Positions 8,105 through 17,314 are shown, numbered from the stretch's first letter. The stretch is DNA of 41,135 bases from Lutibacter sp. (GCA_030694935.1 JAUYUA010000107.1:1-41135); one strand, 5' to 3'. Numbers and translations are program-made. Notes: generated by a model from the letters alone, not told the origin.

Positions 8105-9049
8105 TTATTGCATTAATGCATTTTCAGAAAATTTGAAGCCATTTAACAAACTTTTGCTGTCCATTTGTTTTTTGCCGGCGAGCTGTAAACTTTCCAGAAT
8201 GATATAACCTTTGGTTACCGCTACTTTGATCTCATTTTTAGAAGTTATTAAGGTTCCGGTTTTAAGTTGATGCGAAGCAATTTCCTTTTTTACATTGTAA
8301 ATTTTAACCTTAATTTCTTCGTTGTTATTGAAAAGGGTTGTCCAGGCAGCAGGAAAAGGATTTAAACCTCTTATTAAATTGTAAATATTGGATAAGGAAT
8401 CATCCCAATCAATTTTACAGGTTTCCGTAAATATCTTTGGCGCCGGTTTTTCTTCAATTTCTGGCTGTTTTATAGTTTCTATAGTCCCTTTTTCAATCAG
8501 CTGAACCGTTTTTACCACCAACCTACTGCCAACATCCATCAATTTATCATGTAATTCGCCTAAAGTTTCGTCATCGCCAATGGCAACTTCTTCCTGTAAA
8601 ATAATGTTTCCGGTGTCAATTTTTTCATCAATAAAAAAAGTGGATACCCCAGTTTTAGTTTCACCGTTTATGATGGCCCAATTGATAGGTGCGGCACCTC
8701 TGTAATTTGGCAAAAGCGATGCATGTAAATTAAATGTGCCGTATTTGGGAAGTTGCCACACTGTTTTCGGCAACATTCTAAAAGCCACAACAATTTGTAA
8801 GTTACCGTTTAGGGTTTTTAATTGCGCAAGAAATTCCTCACTTTTCAAATTACTGGGCTGCAAAACAGTTAAATTTTGCGCTAACGCATATTTTTTAACT
8901 GGAGATTGCTGTATTTTTTGGCCTCTTCCTGCAGGTTTGTCGGGTGCTGTAATAACACAAACCACATTAAATTTTGTTTTTACAAGGGCGTCTAACGTCG
9001 CAACGGCAAAATCTGGCGTTCCCATAAAAACAATGCGTAAATCTTTCAT
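8105..9049 (-). CDS. fmt: Methionyl-tRNA formyltransferase
   Basis: A 314-aa enzyme that formylates initiator Met-tRNA using 10-formyl-tetrahydrofolate. The N-terminal Rossmann-like domain starts RIVFMGTPDFAVATLDAL. The catalytic signature is clear: NLHASLLPNYRGAAPINWAI holds the Asn and His, and the Asp follows in DEKIDTGNII. The C-terminal tRNA-binding barrel is present with the NPFPAAWT motif. Length is normal for the family. The start codon overlaps the recQ stop (TAATG), so it is translationally linked to recQ in a minus-strand operon. Confidence 0.97.
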   Translation of the reverse strand: MKDLRIVFMGTPDFAVATLDALVKTKFNVVCVITAPDKPAGRGQKIQQSPVKKYALAQNLTVLQPSNLKSEEFLAQLKTLNGNLQIVVAFRMLPKTVWQLPKYGTFNLHASLLPNYRGAAPINWAIINGETKTGVSTFFIDEKIDTGNIILQEEVAIGDDETLGELHDKLMDVGSRLVVKTVQLIEKGTIETIKQPEIEEKPAPKIFTETCKIDWDDSLSNIYNLIRGLNPFPAAWTTLFNNNEEIKVKIYNVKKEIASHQLKTGTLITSKNEIKVAVTKGYIILESLQLAGKKQMDSKSLLNGFKFSENALMQ

Positions 9050-10947
9050 TAAAAAGTGCGTTTAAATTTATTTTGCGAAGTTATCGTTATTTTATTTTTT
9101 TCTAATAAGATTTTCAAGGAATTAATAATTTCAGTTTCCGAATAATCCAGCAACACAACCAATTCCCGGGAAGAAAGTACGCGATCTTTCAACAATTCCA
9201 TGATTTGATCCAAAATGGTTTGAATAGCATTGTTTTTTGCTTTTTTTGCCAAACAATTGTCGCATGTGCCGCAAGGTTCAGTTTCAAATTCATTAAAATA
9301 GTTTAGAAATTGAATGGTTCTGCAGGTTTTTGTGTTTTCAATGTAGGAAATTACGGCTTTTAGTTTTTCCGATTTTAAATTATTTTGCTGTTCAATATTT
9401 TTTGAAATGCTGTTGATGGTGTAATTATCGTCCCGCGCAATTAAAAATGAAAGTCGCGAAGTGGTGTTTTCATAACTGTAATGCACAATGCCGTTGCTGT
9501 GGAATTCCTTAAGTTGCTTAACAACCTCATTTTTTGGGCAATTTAATTTTTTGGAAAGTTTGTATTCATTAATAATGGTTAAATGTTCAAAAATACCTCC
9601 ATAGCTTCTTAAAATGAGTTTAATAAGTTCATTTGTTGATGGATGATTGCTTAGATAATCGAAAATTTGATGGTTGTTGACCAAAAATTTGAGGGTTGAT
9701 TTTTTGTTGTAATTTTCATCGAGCAAAACAATATTTTCCCTTTCCAAAACTTTGATGGCATTGTAGGTTAACAGCAAGTTTAGGTTATAGGTTGCGCAAA
9801 ATTCCTGCAAGGAAAAACTGAACAATTGCTCAGGCCTTTCACCAAATGAAATCGCATAATACTGATTTAAATGATGGTAAACGAGTTTTACGTTTTTGGT
9901 GGTTGCGGTATTGGCTTCAAATTTGGCCGTAGCCTCATAAAGCGTTGTTTTATTGGCTAAAATGATGGCATAAGAGGTTTTTCCGTCTCTTCCCGCTCTT
10001 CCCGCTTCCTGAATATAATTTTCCAGGCTGTTTGGAATGTTGATATGAATAACAGCCCTGACATTTAGTTTATTGATCCCCATTCCAAAAGCATTTGTTG
10101 CCACCATAATAGGTGTTTTGTCGCTCATCCAATTGGTATAAGCTTCATTTTTTTCTGCATTGGACAATCCGCCGTGGTAAAAACTGCTTTTGAAATTATT
10201 TTTCAGTAAAACATTGCATACTTCCTTTGTTTGTTTTCGGTTGTTGGTGTAAACGATTACTGAAGCGTTTATTTTAGCTAAAATTTGAATCAGTTTGCCA
10301 TAAATATCTTCAGTAAGCCGAACGTGATAAATGAGATTTTCACGTTTGAACGATTTTTTAATGATTTTTGCTTCTTTTAGCCCTAAGTTACTTTGAATAT
10401 CTTCCAAAACCCGTTGCGTGGCCGTTGCCGTTAGCGCAATAAATATGGCATTTGGCTGCAATTCTTTCAACAGGTTTAGTTTTAAATAAGAAGGCCTGAA
10501 ATCGTGTCCCCATTCCGAAATGCAATGTGCTTCATCAATGGCGATAAGCGAAACATTTAATTGTTTAATTTTTTCTTGGATAAAATCCGATTGCAGCTTT
10601 TCGGGAGAAAGGTATAAAAAATTAAAACCGCCAAACTGTAAGTTGTCAAATGCAATAATAATTTCGTCTTGGGAAAGTTGGGAAGTTAAAGCGATGGCTT
10701 TAATGTTTTTTTCCTTTAAATAATTCACCTGGTCGTGAATTAAAGCAATCAACGGCGAAATGACGATGCAAACTCCCTCAAAAATCATGGCAGGCACTTG
10801 ATAGCAAATCGATTTTCCGCCGCTTGTAGGCAATAAAACAATGGTGTTTTCACCCTTTAAAACGGAAGCGATAATTTCCTCTTGCGGACTTATAAATTGG
10901 TCGTAGCCCCAATATTTTTTTAATATTTCAAGAGGCGTTTTCATCAT
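9049..10947 (-). CDS. recQ: ATP-dependent DNA helicase RecQ (short form)
   Basis: A 632-aa superfamily 2 helicase. Visible motifs are the Q-motif region, Walker A LLPTSGGKSICYQ, DEAH box IDEAHCISEWGHDFRPSY, motif III ALTATAT, and motif VI IQEAGRAGRDG. The zinc-binding segment follows with Cys residues in CRTIQFLNYF and CGTCDNC. After it, only about 65 residues remain, resembling a small winged-helix-like segment and not a clear HRDC domain. It acts in 3'-5' unwinding for recombination and replication repair. It overlaps the upstream ATPase gene by 4 bases (ATGA) and the fmt start by one base, giving a tight ATPase-recQ-fmt operon. Confidence 0.95.
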   Translation of the reverse strand: MMKTPLEILKKYWGYDQFISPQEEIIASVLKGENTIVLLPTSGGKSICYQVPAMIFEGVCIVISPLIALIHDQVNYLKEKNIKAIALTSQLSQDEIIIAFDNLQFGGFNFLYLSPEKLQSDFIQEKIKQLNVSLIAIDEAHCISEWGHDFRPSYLKLNLLKELQPNAIFIALTATATQRVLEDIQSNLGLKEAKIIKKSFKRENLIYHVRLTEDIYGKLIQILAKINASVIVYTNNRKQTKEVCNVLLKNNFKSSFYHGGLSNAEKNEAYTNWMSDKTPIMVATNAFGMGINKLNVRAVIHINIPNSLENYIQEAGRAGRDGKTSYAIILANKTTLYEATAKFEANTATTKNVKLVYHHLNQYYAISFGERPEQLFSFSLQEFCATYNLNLLLTYNAIKVLERENIVLLDENYNKKSTLKFLVNNHQIFDYLSNHPSTNELIKLILRSYGGIFEHLTIINEYKLSKKLNCPKNEVVKQLKEFHSNGIVHYSYENTTSRLSFLIARDDNYTINSISKNIEQQNNLKSEKLKAVISYIENTKTCRTIQFLNYFNEFETEPCGTCDNCLAKKAKNNAIQTILDQIMELLKDRVLSSRELVVLLDYSETEIINSLKILLEKNKITITSQNKFKRTF

Positions 10948-11477
10948 TTAATGGAAGCTAAGATAAAATCTGTTCTTTCTTTAACGGTTCCTGTCGGAAC
11001 TTCAACAATGACATAATTTAAGGCAGTATAAGTTTTTTCAAGATGGTTATGAATGGCCAGTGCCTGTTCAAAATTCTCATAGCGCTCATTGTCTGTAATA
11101 TAAATTTCTTCCCAGGGCGCCATCAAAAAAATATAATTGTAACGGTAAAAATTGCTTGTATTGAGATAGGTTTTTGGATAATCAATGCAAATATAATTCA
11201 TATACGCATGCACATCCGGAATGCCTCTGTCGAAAAAAACCAGGGAACTGTTTTTTGTTTCGGCTTCTAAATATTGGTTTACGCGACCTTCCAGCAACAA
11301 TTCGCTAAACAGCAAAGGCTTGGTCAAAAATAGTTGTTCTGTGCCATTTTGTCGGGCATTTAGCGTTATTTCCCTCGATATTTCGGGCATACACATAAAA
11401 TTACGTTTGGCCAATTCTTTTATGATAGTCGATTTACCGGTCCCGGGACCTCCAGTGATAACAATTTTTGTTTGCAT
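10944..11477 (-). CDS. Predicted P-loop ATPase/kinase (AAA_28, NadR-like)
   Basis: A 177-aa single-domain P-loop protein. Walker A is GGPGTGKST at about residues 8-16, and a Walker B-like VFFDRGIPDVHAYM lies near 82-95. It also has a conserved PEISREI and a late LEKTYTALNY helix, the pattern of the AAA_28/NadR-kinase-like family. A nucleotide or small-molecule kinase role is plausible, but no substrate can be named. It is the first gene of the operon with recQ (4-base overlap). A -7 box (TATTTTTG, 11482-11489) ends only 4 bp before the ATG. Confidence 0.8.
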   Translation of the reverse strand: MQTKIVITGGPGTGKSTIIKELAKRNFMCMPEISREITLNARQNGTEQLFLTKPLLFSELLLEGRVNQYLEAETKNSSLVFFDRGIPDVHAYMNYICIDYPKTYLNTSNFYRYNYIFLMAPWEEIYITDNERYENFEQALAIHNHLEKTYTALNYVIVEVPTGTVKERTDFILASIK

Positions 11478-11481
11478 TCAG

Positions 11482-11489
11482 CAAAAATA
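11482..11489 (-). promoter_or_regulatory. -7 box directly before the ATPase-recQ-fmt operon
   Basis: TATTTTTG on the minus strand matches TAnnTTTG and ends 4 bases before the start codon at 11477. If it is used, the transcript would have almost no leader. No clear -33 box is visible. Confidence 0.35.
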
Positions 11490-11563
11490 AGATATTCGTT
11501 AAATTATACTTAATATATTCTTGTAATTTTGTCAGCTAAATATCAACAGTCGTAAAACGGTAT

Positions 11564-11571
11564 TATATTTG
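11564..11571 (+). promoter_or_regulatory. -7 box of the DUF493 gene
   Basis: TATATTTG matches TAnnTTTG and is well placed before the ATG at 11595. A second match, TAATTTTG, lies at 11524-11531. Confidence 0.45.
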
Positions 11572-11594
11572 CGAAGCGTTATTAAAAAAAAGAA

Positions 11595-11876
11595 ATGGAC
11601 AATAGAGCAGAGTTTTATGAAAAGTTAAAGAATAAATTGGATGAAAGCAATATTTTTCCCTCTGAATACCTTTTTAAATTTATTGTTTCCACGCACGAAG
11701 AAAAAATAAAACAAGTGGAGGATTTGTTTGATTTTAAAGGTGCGGTGATTACAAAGACTTCATCAAAAACAGGAAAATTTACAAGTATTTCCATTCATGT
11801 GATTATGAAAAATTCAGAGGATATTATTTCAATTTATTTGGAAGCAGAAAAAATTGAAGGGATTATTTCTTTGTGA
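11595..11876 (+). CDS. DUF493 family protein (YbeD-like)
   Basis: A 93-aa small protein of the DUF493/UPF0250 family, with an alpha-beta ferredoxin-like layout: an N-terminal helix (EFYEKLKNKLDES), a FPSEYLFKFIVST strand, and the SKTGKFTSISIHVIMKN hairpin. Proteobacterial YbeD sits near lipoate genes; no such neighbour is seen here, and the function is unknown. A TATATTTG box lies at 11564-11571, 23 bp before the ATG. Confidence 0.87.
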   Translation: MDNRAEFYEKLKNKLDESNIFPSEYLFKFIVSTHEEKIKQVEDLFDFKGAVITKTSSKTGKFTSISIHVIMKNSEDIISIYLEAEKIEGIISL

Positions 11877-11966
11877 TTCCTTTAACAGCACATACCAAAA
11901 ATATAAAATAAATTGCACCGATTTTGTTAAATTTAAACAAGTCTTTTTAGTGCAGAAAAATCATTT

Positions 11967-12821
11967 ATGAAACCAACATTTTTTTATTTGTTATTGTCAC
12001 TCATTCTTTTGCAATCCTGTGATTATTTTACGTTCAAAAAAAAGGTGACACCCCAAGCCGTGGCAAGGGTGAATGATACCTATTTGTACAAGGATGATTT
12101 GATGGCGATTTTTACAAAAGACATTAGCAAGCAAGACAGTATTGTGTTGGTGAATAACTTTATAAATAATTGGATTAAGCAACAATTATTATTGTCTAAA
12201 GCGCAATTAAATTTGGAAAACAAGACAAATGAGTTTGAGGATTTGGTTAAAAAATATAGACAAGATTTGTTTATTAACTCCTACAAAGAAGCCGTGGTAA
12301 AACAGTATTTAGATACCGTAATTACGGATGATGATATTGATCAGTTTTATTTAAACAACAATGAAATTTTTAAGCTGAATGAGGAATTAGTCAAGCTAAA
12401 ATATATTAAAATAGGAAAAGAGGATTCAAATAAAAACGAACTGTTAAAGCTATTTAAATCAACAACTAATAAAGATTTAGAAAGACTCAAGGAAAAGGCG
12501 CTTTTTATGAAATCACATCATTTAAACGATTCAATTTGGATTAAATATAGCGATTTATTAAATGAGATTCCAGTTTTAAAAACAGAAGACAAGCAGTTGT
12601 TGTTAAAAAAAGATCATTTTTTTCAAAAAGAAGATTCATTAAGCTTATATTTGGTCGCTATTAAAAAGGTGTTACAAAGTAATGAAATTGCTCCAAAAAG
12701 CTATATTACACCTGCAATTAAGCAAATGATTTTACACCAACGCAAATTATTACTATTAAGAAATATTGAAGAAACATTAATTAAGGATGCAACTAAAAAG
12801 AAACAATTTGAAATATATTAA
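11967..12821 (+). CDS. SurA/PpiC-related periplasmic lipoprotein
   Basis: A 284-aa protein with a lipoprotein signal (hydrophobic segment ending LLQSC, Cys18). The early VTPQAVARVNDTYLYKDDL matches the start of the SurA N-terminal chaperone domain. The following helices are highly charged, and no clear parvulin active-site domain is visible. It ends one base before the ATG of the next gene, which encodes a full SurA-type protein, so the two are almost certainly cotranscribed and probably cooperate in outer-membrane protein folding. A catalytic role is doubtful; a chaperone role is inferred. Confidence 0.75.
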   Translation: MKPTFFYLLLSLILLQSCDYFTFKKKVTPQAVARVNDTYLYKDDLMAIFTKDISKQDSIVLVNNFINNWIKQQLLLSKAQLNLENKTNEFEDLVKKYRQDLFINSYKEAVVKQYLDTVITDDDIDQFYLNNNEIFKLNEELVKLKYIKIGKEDSNKNELLKLFKSTTNKDLERLKEKALFMKSHHLNDSIWIKYSDLLNEIPVLKTEDKQLLLKKDHFFQKEDSLSLYLVAIKKVLQSNEIAPKSYITPAIKQMILHQRKLLLLRNIEETLIKDATKKKQFEIY

Positions 12822-12822
12822 G

Positions 12823-14181
12823 ATGAAACAAAATACAATGATCATAGCATTACTGTTATTTATTACAGGAATAAATGCGCAAGAGCGAATAAAATTAGAC
12901 GGCGTAGCTGTGGTAGTTGGTAAAAACATTGTGCTTGATTCTGATGTTGAAAAATTTAAAAAAGAGTTACAACAACGTATTGAAGGCAAATTAGACATTA
13001 CCGATTGTGAAATATTGGAAGAAATTATGACCCAAAAACTGATTGCGCATCATGCAGTAGTTGACAGTATTGTGGTTTCCGATGTTGAAATAAATTCAGA
13101 AGTTGAACGCAATATTTCTTATTTCACCCAACAACTGGGAAACATGGAAAAAGTGGTGAAAATGTACGGATTTAATGACGAAGAAGATTTAAGAAAAGAA
13201 TTGTTTGAAATCCAAAAAGAACAATTGCTTATTCAAAAAGAACGCGCAAGCATCACTGAAAAAATTGATGTGACTCCGGAAGAGGTGAGAACCTATTTTA
13301 AAAATCTTGAAAAAGACGGCAATTTGCCAGAATTTAGCGCTGAAATTGAATTGGCGCAAATTGTTAAAATGATAAAACCATCCGAAGAAGAAACCAACAG
13401 GGTTCTTGATAAATTAAATGAAATTAAAAAAGAAATCGAAAGCGGTTTCAGTTTTAGATTAAAAGCAATCATCAACTCTGATGATCCAGCCGTTTCTGGA
13501 ACTGGACCTGGAGCAGCAGGTTTGTATACACTTACCAGAGAAAGCGGTTTTATAAAAGAATTTAAGGAAGTGGCTTTTAGCTTGGATGAAGGAGAAATTT
13601 CCGAACCATTTGAATCGGGATTTGGATTTCATATTATATTGGTTGAAAAAATAAAAGGCCAAGAACGCGATGTGCGCCATATTTTAATTCAGCCAAAGAT
13701 TAGCCAGGCCGAATTAAATGCATCAAATGCGGAATTGGCAAAAATTAGGGAGCAAATCCTTAATAAAGAAATTACTTTTGAAGAAGCGGTTGTAAAATAT
13801 TCTGAGGATAAAGACACCAAAAACAATAGCGGTTTGCTTTTGAATCCACAAACAAACGATACCCGTTTTGACTTGACAAGAATGGATCCAAATCTTTACA
13901 ATAAAATCAGCAGCTTAAAAACCGGTGAAATTACCGTGCCTTTTTACGATGAAGTAAGGGGAGAATCTAAAATGCACAAAATTATTTTGGTGAAAAGCAA
14001 AGACGATGCACATACCGCGAATTTCACCAAAGATTACGAAAAAATTCAACAATTGACCTTGCAAAAAAAGAAAGAGGAAACTGTGGAAAAATGGTCGAAA
14101 GATAAAATTAAAGACACTTACATTAAAATAAACAACGATTATAAAGCTTGCGATTTTAAAAATAACTGGAAAAAGGACTAA
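12823..14181 (+). CDS. SurA-type peptidyl-prolyl cis-trans isomerase/chaperone
   Basis: A 452-aa periplasmic protein. I chose the ATG at 12823 because it gives a clean signal peptide (MKQNTMIIALLLF, cleaved near INA-QE); an upstream in-frame start would overlap the preceding gene. The mature N-terminus (LDGVAVVVGKNIVLDSDV) is the SurA N-domain. Two parvulin-like PpiC domains follow, at roughly 170-280 and 285-390; the first has a GFGFHIILVEK ending and the second begins DVRHILIQP. It is expected to escort outer-membrane proteins. It follows the SurA-like lipoprotein by one base and precedes the MoxR gene by 3 bases. Confidence 0.9.
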   Translation: MKQNTMIIALLLFITGINAQERIKLDGVAVVVGKNIVLDSDVEKFKKELQQRIEGKLDITDCEILEEIMTQKLIAHHAVVDSIVVSDVEINSEVERNISYFTQQLGNMEKVVKMYGFNDEEDLRKELFEIQKEQLLIQKERASITEKIDVTPEEVRTYFKNLEKDGNLPEFSAEIELAQIVKMIKPSEEETNRVLDKLNEIKKEIESGFSFRLKAIINSDDPAVSGTGPGAAGLYTLTRESGFIKEFKEVAFSLDEGEISEPFESGFGFHIILVEKIKGQERDVRHILIQPKISQAELNASNAELAKIREQILNKEITFEEAVVKYSEDKDTKNNSGLLLNPQTNDTRFDLTRMDPNLYNKISSLKTGEITVPFYDEVRGESKMHKIILVKSKDDAHTANFTKDYEKIQQLTLQKKKEETVEKWSKDKIKDTYIKINNDYKACDFKNNWKKD

Positions 14182-14184
14182 ATT

Positions 14185-15138
14185 ATGTCAGATGTTGCTG
14201 CATTAAAGGAATTGGTTGAAAAACATAAAGCGCTGAAACAAGAAATTGGGAAGGTAATTATTGGGCAACAAGAAGCCGTAAACCATATTTTGCTTTCCAT
14301 TTTATGCGGCGGACATTCTTTGCTTATCGGCGTTCCCGGCTTGGCAAAAACCTTGATGGTGCAAACCATTTCAGAAACGTTGGGACTCGATTTTAAACGC
14401 ATTCAGTTTACACCCGATTTAATGCCTTCCGATATTTTAGGAAGTGAAATTTTAGATGAGACAACCCATTTCAAATTTTTAAAAGGGCCTATTTTCAGCA
14501 ATATTATTTTGGCTGATGAAATCAACCGTACACCGCCAAAAACGCAAGCGGCTTTGTTGGAAGCAATGCAGGAGCGGTCTGTAACCATTTCAGGCCATCA
14601 ACACAAATTGGCCAGTCCGTTTTTTGTGCTGGCAACCCAAAACCCAATTGAGCAGGAGGGAACCTATCCCTTGCCTGAAGCCCAGTTAGACCGATTTATG
14701 TTTTCCATAAATTTAGATTATCCAAGTTTTAACGAAGAAGTTGAAGTGGTAAAAAGCACCACCAACGATGTTAAAAAAGTTGTTGACACCATTCTTTCTT
14801 CTGATGAAATCATAAATTTTCAGCGTTTAATAAGAAGAATTCCCGTTGCTGACAATGTGATTGAGTATGCGGTGACATTGGTGTCTAAAACGCGCCCAAA
14901 CACGCCTTATTCAACTAAAATGGTCAATGATTATATTGATTGGGGCGCAGGGCCAAGAGCTTCACAATTTTTAATTTTAGGGGCGAAAGCAAATGCGGCT
15001 GTAAATGAGAAATATTCACCCGATATTGAAGATGTGCAAGCAGTGGCTTATGCCATATTGCGACACCGAATTGTGCGAAATTACAAAGCAGAAGCAGAAG
15101 GAATTACTGAAAAACAAATTATAGAATCTTTATTCTAG
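14185..15138 (+). CDS. MoxR family AAA+ ATPase
   Basis: A 317-aa AAA+ ATPase. Walker A reads GVPGLAKT, Walker [25 protein letters not shown], sensor 1 [27 protein letters not shown], and the C-terminal lid has the GAGPRASQ motif. All of these are hallmarks of MoxR proteins, which act as chaperone-like ATPases, often with von Willebrand factor A partners (Bat proteins). No such partner is encoded here; instead it closes the surA operon, hinting at a link to envelope maturation. Its 3' end overlaps the convergent rsmD gene by 9 bases. Confidence 0.94.
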   Translation: MSDVAALKELVEKHKALKQEIGKVIIGQQEAVNHILLSILCGGHSLLIGVPGLAKTLMVQTISETLGLDFKRIQFTPDLMPSDILGSEILDETTHFKFLKGPIFSNIILADEINRTPPKTQAALLEAMQERSVTISGHQHKLASPFFVLATQNPIEQEGTYPLPEAQLDRFMFSINLDYPSFNEEVEVVKSTTNDVKKVVDTILSSDEIINFQRLIRRIPVADNVIEYAVTLVSKTRPNTPYSTKMVNDYIDWGAGPRASQFLILGAKANAAVNEKYSPDIEDVQAVAYAILRHRIVRNYKAEAEGITEKQIIESLF

Positions 15139-15684
15139 ATCAGCCGCTGTATTCTCAAAAAAACTGAACATATTACCGCCATATTTTTTTTGGTAACTTA
15201 ACCGTGCATGGCTTTTAAAATCGGTTTGTTTAGAGTGTTCAATTACCAAAATGCCTTCTTCCGTAAGCAAATTATTGTCGAAAACCAATGCAACAATTTT
15301 TTCAAACAGTGCCAGTTCAAATTCATAAGGTGCATCGGCAAAAATGATATCAAATTTTGAATTGGTCTTTTCTAAATAGTTAAAAACATCACTTTTAATG
15401 GTCGTGATAAGTAAATCCAGCGATTTTGCTGTGGTGTTAATAAATTGAATGCAACCGGCGTGCGCATCAACCGCTGTAATATTCTCTGTGCCTCTCGATC
15501 CAAATTCGTAACTTATATTTCCGGTTCCCGAAAATAAATCCAACACCGAGATATCATCAAAATAATACAAATTATTAAGAATGTTAAACAACGCCTCTTT
15601 GGCCATATCAGTTGTTGGCCTTACAGGCAAATTTTTAGGCGCCTGAATGCGTTTGCTTTTGTGGATTCCTGAAATAATGCGCAT
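15130..15684 (-). CDS. rsmD: 16S rRNA (guanine-966-N2)-methyltransferase RsmD
   Basis: A 184-aa SAM-dependent methyltransferase. It starts [13 protein letters not shown], has the [15 protein letters not shown] segment, SAM-binding motif [14 protein letters not shown], and ends with a [15 protein letters not shown] strand typical of RsmD. The catalytic motif IV, normally (N/D)PPY/F, reads DAPYEF here, so the first proline is alanine. It is the last gene of a minus-strand group with DUF3822, separated by 2 bases, and overlaps the convergent MoxR gene by 9 bases. Confidence 0.92.
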   Translation of the reverse strand: MRIISGIHKSKRIQAPKNLPVRPTTDMAKEALFNILNNLYYFDDISVLDLFSGTGNISYEFGSRGTENITAVDAHAGCIQFINTTAKSLDLLITTIKSDVFNYLEKTNSKFDIIFADAPYEFELALFEKIVALVFDNNLLTEEGILVIEHSKQTDFKSHARLSYQKKYGGNMFSFFENTAADLE

Positions 15685-15686
15685 TA

Positions 15687-16532
15687 TTATTTAAATTGGT
15701 TTAATAAGGTAAAATTTGAATGTGAGGGTATTTCGTTTAATTGCAAATCGGCATTGCTTGGAACATAAAATTTTATATTTCTGATATATTGATACACCAT
15801 ATCATAAAGTTCAGATTCCTTTTCAATATCTCCCATCAAAATCAATTCAAATTCTTCCGGATTTAAATTTAATTGCTCGGCCGTAAAAAGGATATAGTAA
15901 ATAAAATCTTCTTTGGTGGTGAAACTAAATAAATTATACAGTGCTAATTTTTTATTTTGAATGACCACAATTTCAAAATGTTTGCCCGTGATATTCACAA
16001 AACAAAAACTGCCTTCTGAATTTTTATATTCATTCAGTAAATTTTCAATCAATACTGTTGAGGAATGTTTGTAAGTGAATGATTCATAAGTGTCCAGCAA
16101 AAAATTGTTGATATTTACAAACGGAATATATACATTTATAATTTCTGAATTGTTCAATTCATCGTAAGCAATAAAATCATTTTCCAGCACTTTTACCGTA
16201 TACTGTAAATATTTTTCTAAGTTGTTTTTGTTAAATAACGGACGCGGAACTTGGGTGACCAAATTGTTAAAATGGGTAACAAATACCGATTTATAGTTTA
16301 ATTGAAGTACTTTTTCTTGGACAAACAATTCTTTAACGCACTCCAGTTGCTTAAATGGAGAACCCTTGCTGTTATTAAATTCATAAACCCCAAAAACAGC
16401 TACTTTTTCTTGAATTTTATGATAAACACAAAAAGAAAATCCATCCAAACTAAGTTGGATGGATAAGTAGTTATCTTCTAGATTTAAAAAATCTAATTCG
16501 TTATTCTTTAATTTTTTTATCTCCTTTATCAT
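15687..16532 (-). CDS. DUF3822 family protein
   Basis: A 281-aa protein matching the Bacteroidota family DUF3822. I use the ATG at 16532 (MIKEIKKLKNNELDFLN); a GTG at 16559 would lengthen the overlap with the upstream gene. The fold resembles an actin/ATPase-like layout with repeated beta-rich segments (YLSIQLSLDGFSFCVY, CFVNITGKHFEIVVIQNKK), but no catalytic residues are evident. The gene overlaps the membrane-protein gene upstream by 32 bases and lies 2 bases before rsmD. The conserved pairing with rsmD suggests coexpression; the function is unknown. Confidence 0.85.
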   Translation of the reverse strand: MIKEIKKLKNNELDFLNLEDNYLSIQLSLDGFSFCVYHKIQEKVAVFGVYEFNNSKGSPFKQLECVKELFVQEKVLQLNYKSVFVTHFNNLVTQVPRPLFNKNNLEKYLQYTVKVLENDFIAYDELNNSEIINVYIPFVNINNFLLDTYESFTYKHSSTVLIENLLNEYKNSEGSFCFVNITGKHFEIVVIQNKKLALYNLFSFTTKEDFIYYILFTAEQLNLNPEEFELILMGDIEKESELYDMVYQYIRNIKFYVPSNADLQLNEIPSHSNFTLLNQFK

Positions 16533-17232
16533 AATATGGAGGCCAGTTACCGTCCTCACTCACATCGGTTAATGAACCAACTCTAATAAATTCCCCTCTC
16601 ACTTCTTCACCGCCAATAGCTTCTTTTTCTTGCTTCACAAGATTTTCATCCATACCGGCCAAAATTAAGGCTTTATCAACTTTCACTTCAAAAACTGGCG
16701 CTTTTAAGCCTACAATTTTTTCAATTTCGCCAATTTCAATTTTGAAAGTTTGATCGGTTCCAGGAATTTTCATCATATTTTTATAATCTTTCCCAACAAA
16801 AACGTTTTTTACCTCATCATAACCAATGGTATCTACAACTCTTTCTTCAATGGTTTTCGTGATTCCTCCACCAATTGATATCGTTTTGGGAACGTATCTT
16901 GTTTGGGTTAATGCGAATTTTCCATTTTCAATAAATTGAATAAGTGCTTCACCATCAGTAGTGTAATTTCCGTTTACTTTTTTGTAAGCAACTTCAGCAT
17001 CACGAATAATTTTTAATTTATTGATTACTTTCGCATACTTTTCCTTTTTTTCTTTATTGAATTTTATCGGCTTGGTAATTTCAAAATTAATTTTGTAAAC
17101 TAAAAAAATTGCGATGGCAATCAATAGAATTGAAATTATCCAATGCAATTTTCTTGGAATAAAATTTACTATTGCATACGCTAAAAAAGCTGTAACTACA
17201 ATGCCTATTACTATAATCAAAACTGTTATCAT
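16501..17232 (-). CDS. Conserved membrane protein of unknown function
   Basis: A 243-aa protein with two N-terminal hydrophobic helices (about residues 2-24 and 31-47), followed by a soluble, probably extracytoplasmic domain. Around 65-110 the sequence KIIRDAEVAYKKVNGNYT followed by a DGEALIQFI helix resembles the pattern after the helix of type II pseudopilins. No prepilin-peptidase site is seen, so this is only a resemblance. A -7 box (TAGATTTG, minus strand, 17262-17269) lies upstream. It is the first gene of the group with DUF3822 and rsmD. I do not recognise a named family with certainty. Confidence 0.65.
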   Translation of the reverse strand: MITVLIIVIGIVVTAFLAYAIVNFIPRKLHWIISILLIAIAIFLVYKINFEITKPIKFNKEKKEKYAKVINKLKIIRDAEVAYKKVNGNYTTDGEALIQFIENGKFALTQTRYVPKTISIGGGITKTIEERVVDTIGYDEVKNVFVGKDYKNMMKIPGTDQTFKIEIGEIEKIVGLKAPVFEVKVDKALILAGMDENLVKQEKEAIGGEEVRGEFIRVGSLTDVSEDGNWPPYYDKGDKKIKE

Positions 17233-17261
17233 CTGTATTTTTCTTTTTTTATGTGTGTACG

Positions 17262-17269
17262 CAAATCTA
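17262..17269 (-). promoter_or_regulatory. -7 box of the DUF3822-rsmD group
   Basis: TAGATTTG on the minus strand matches TAnnTTTG, 30 bp before the ATG at 17232. Confidence 0.4.
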
Positions 17270-17314
17270 CAAATTTTTTTTAATGAGAAAAATTTTTAAG
17301 CATAAATCAATTTG

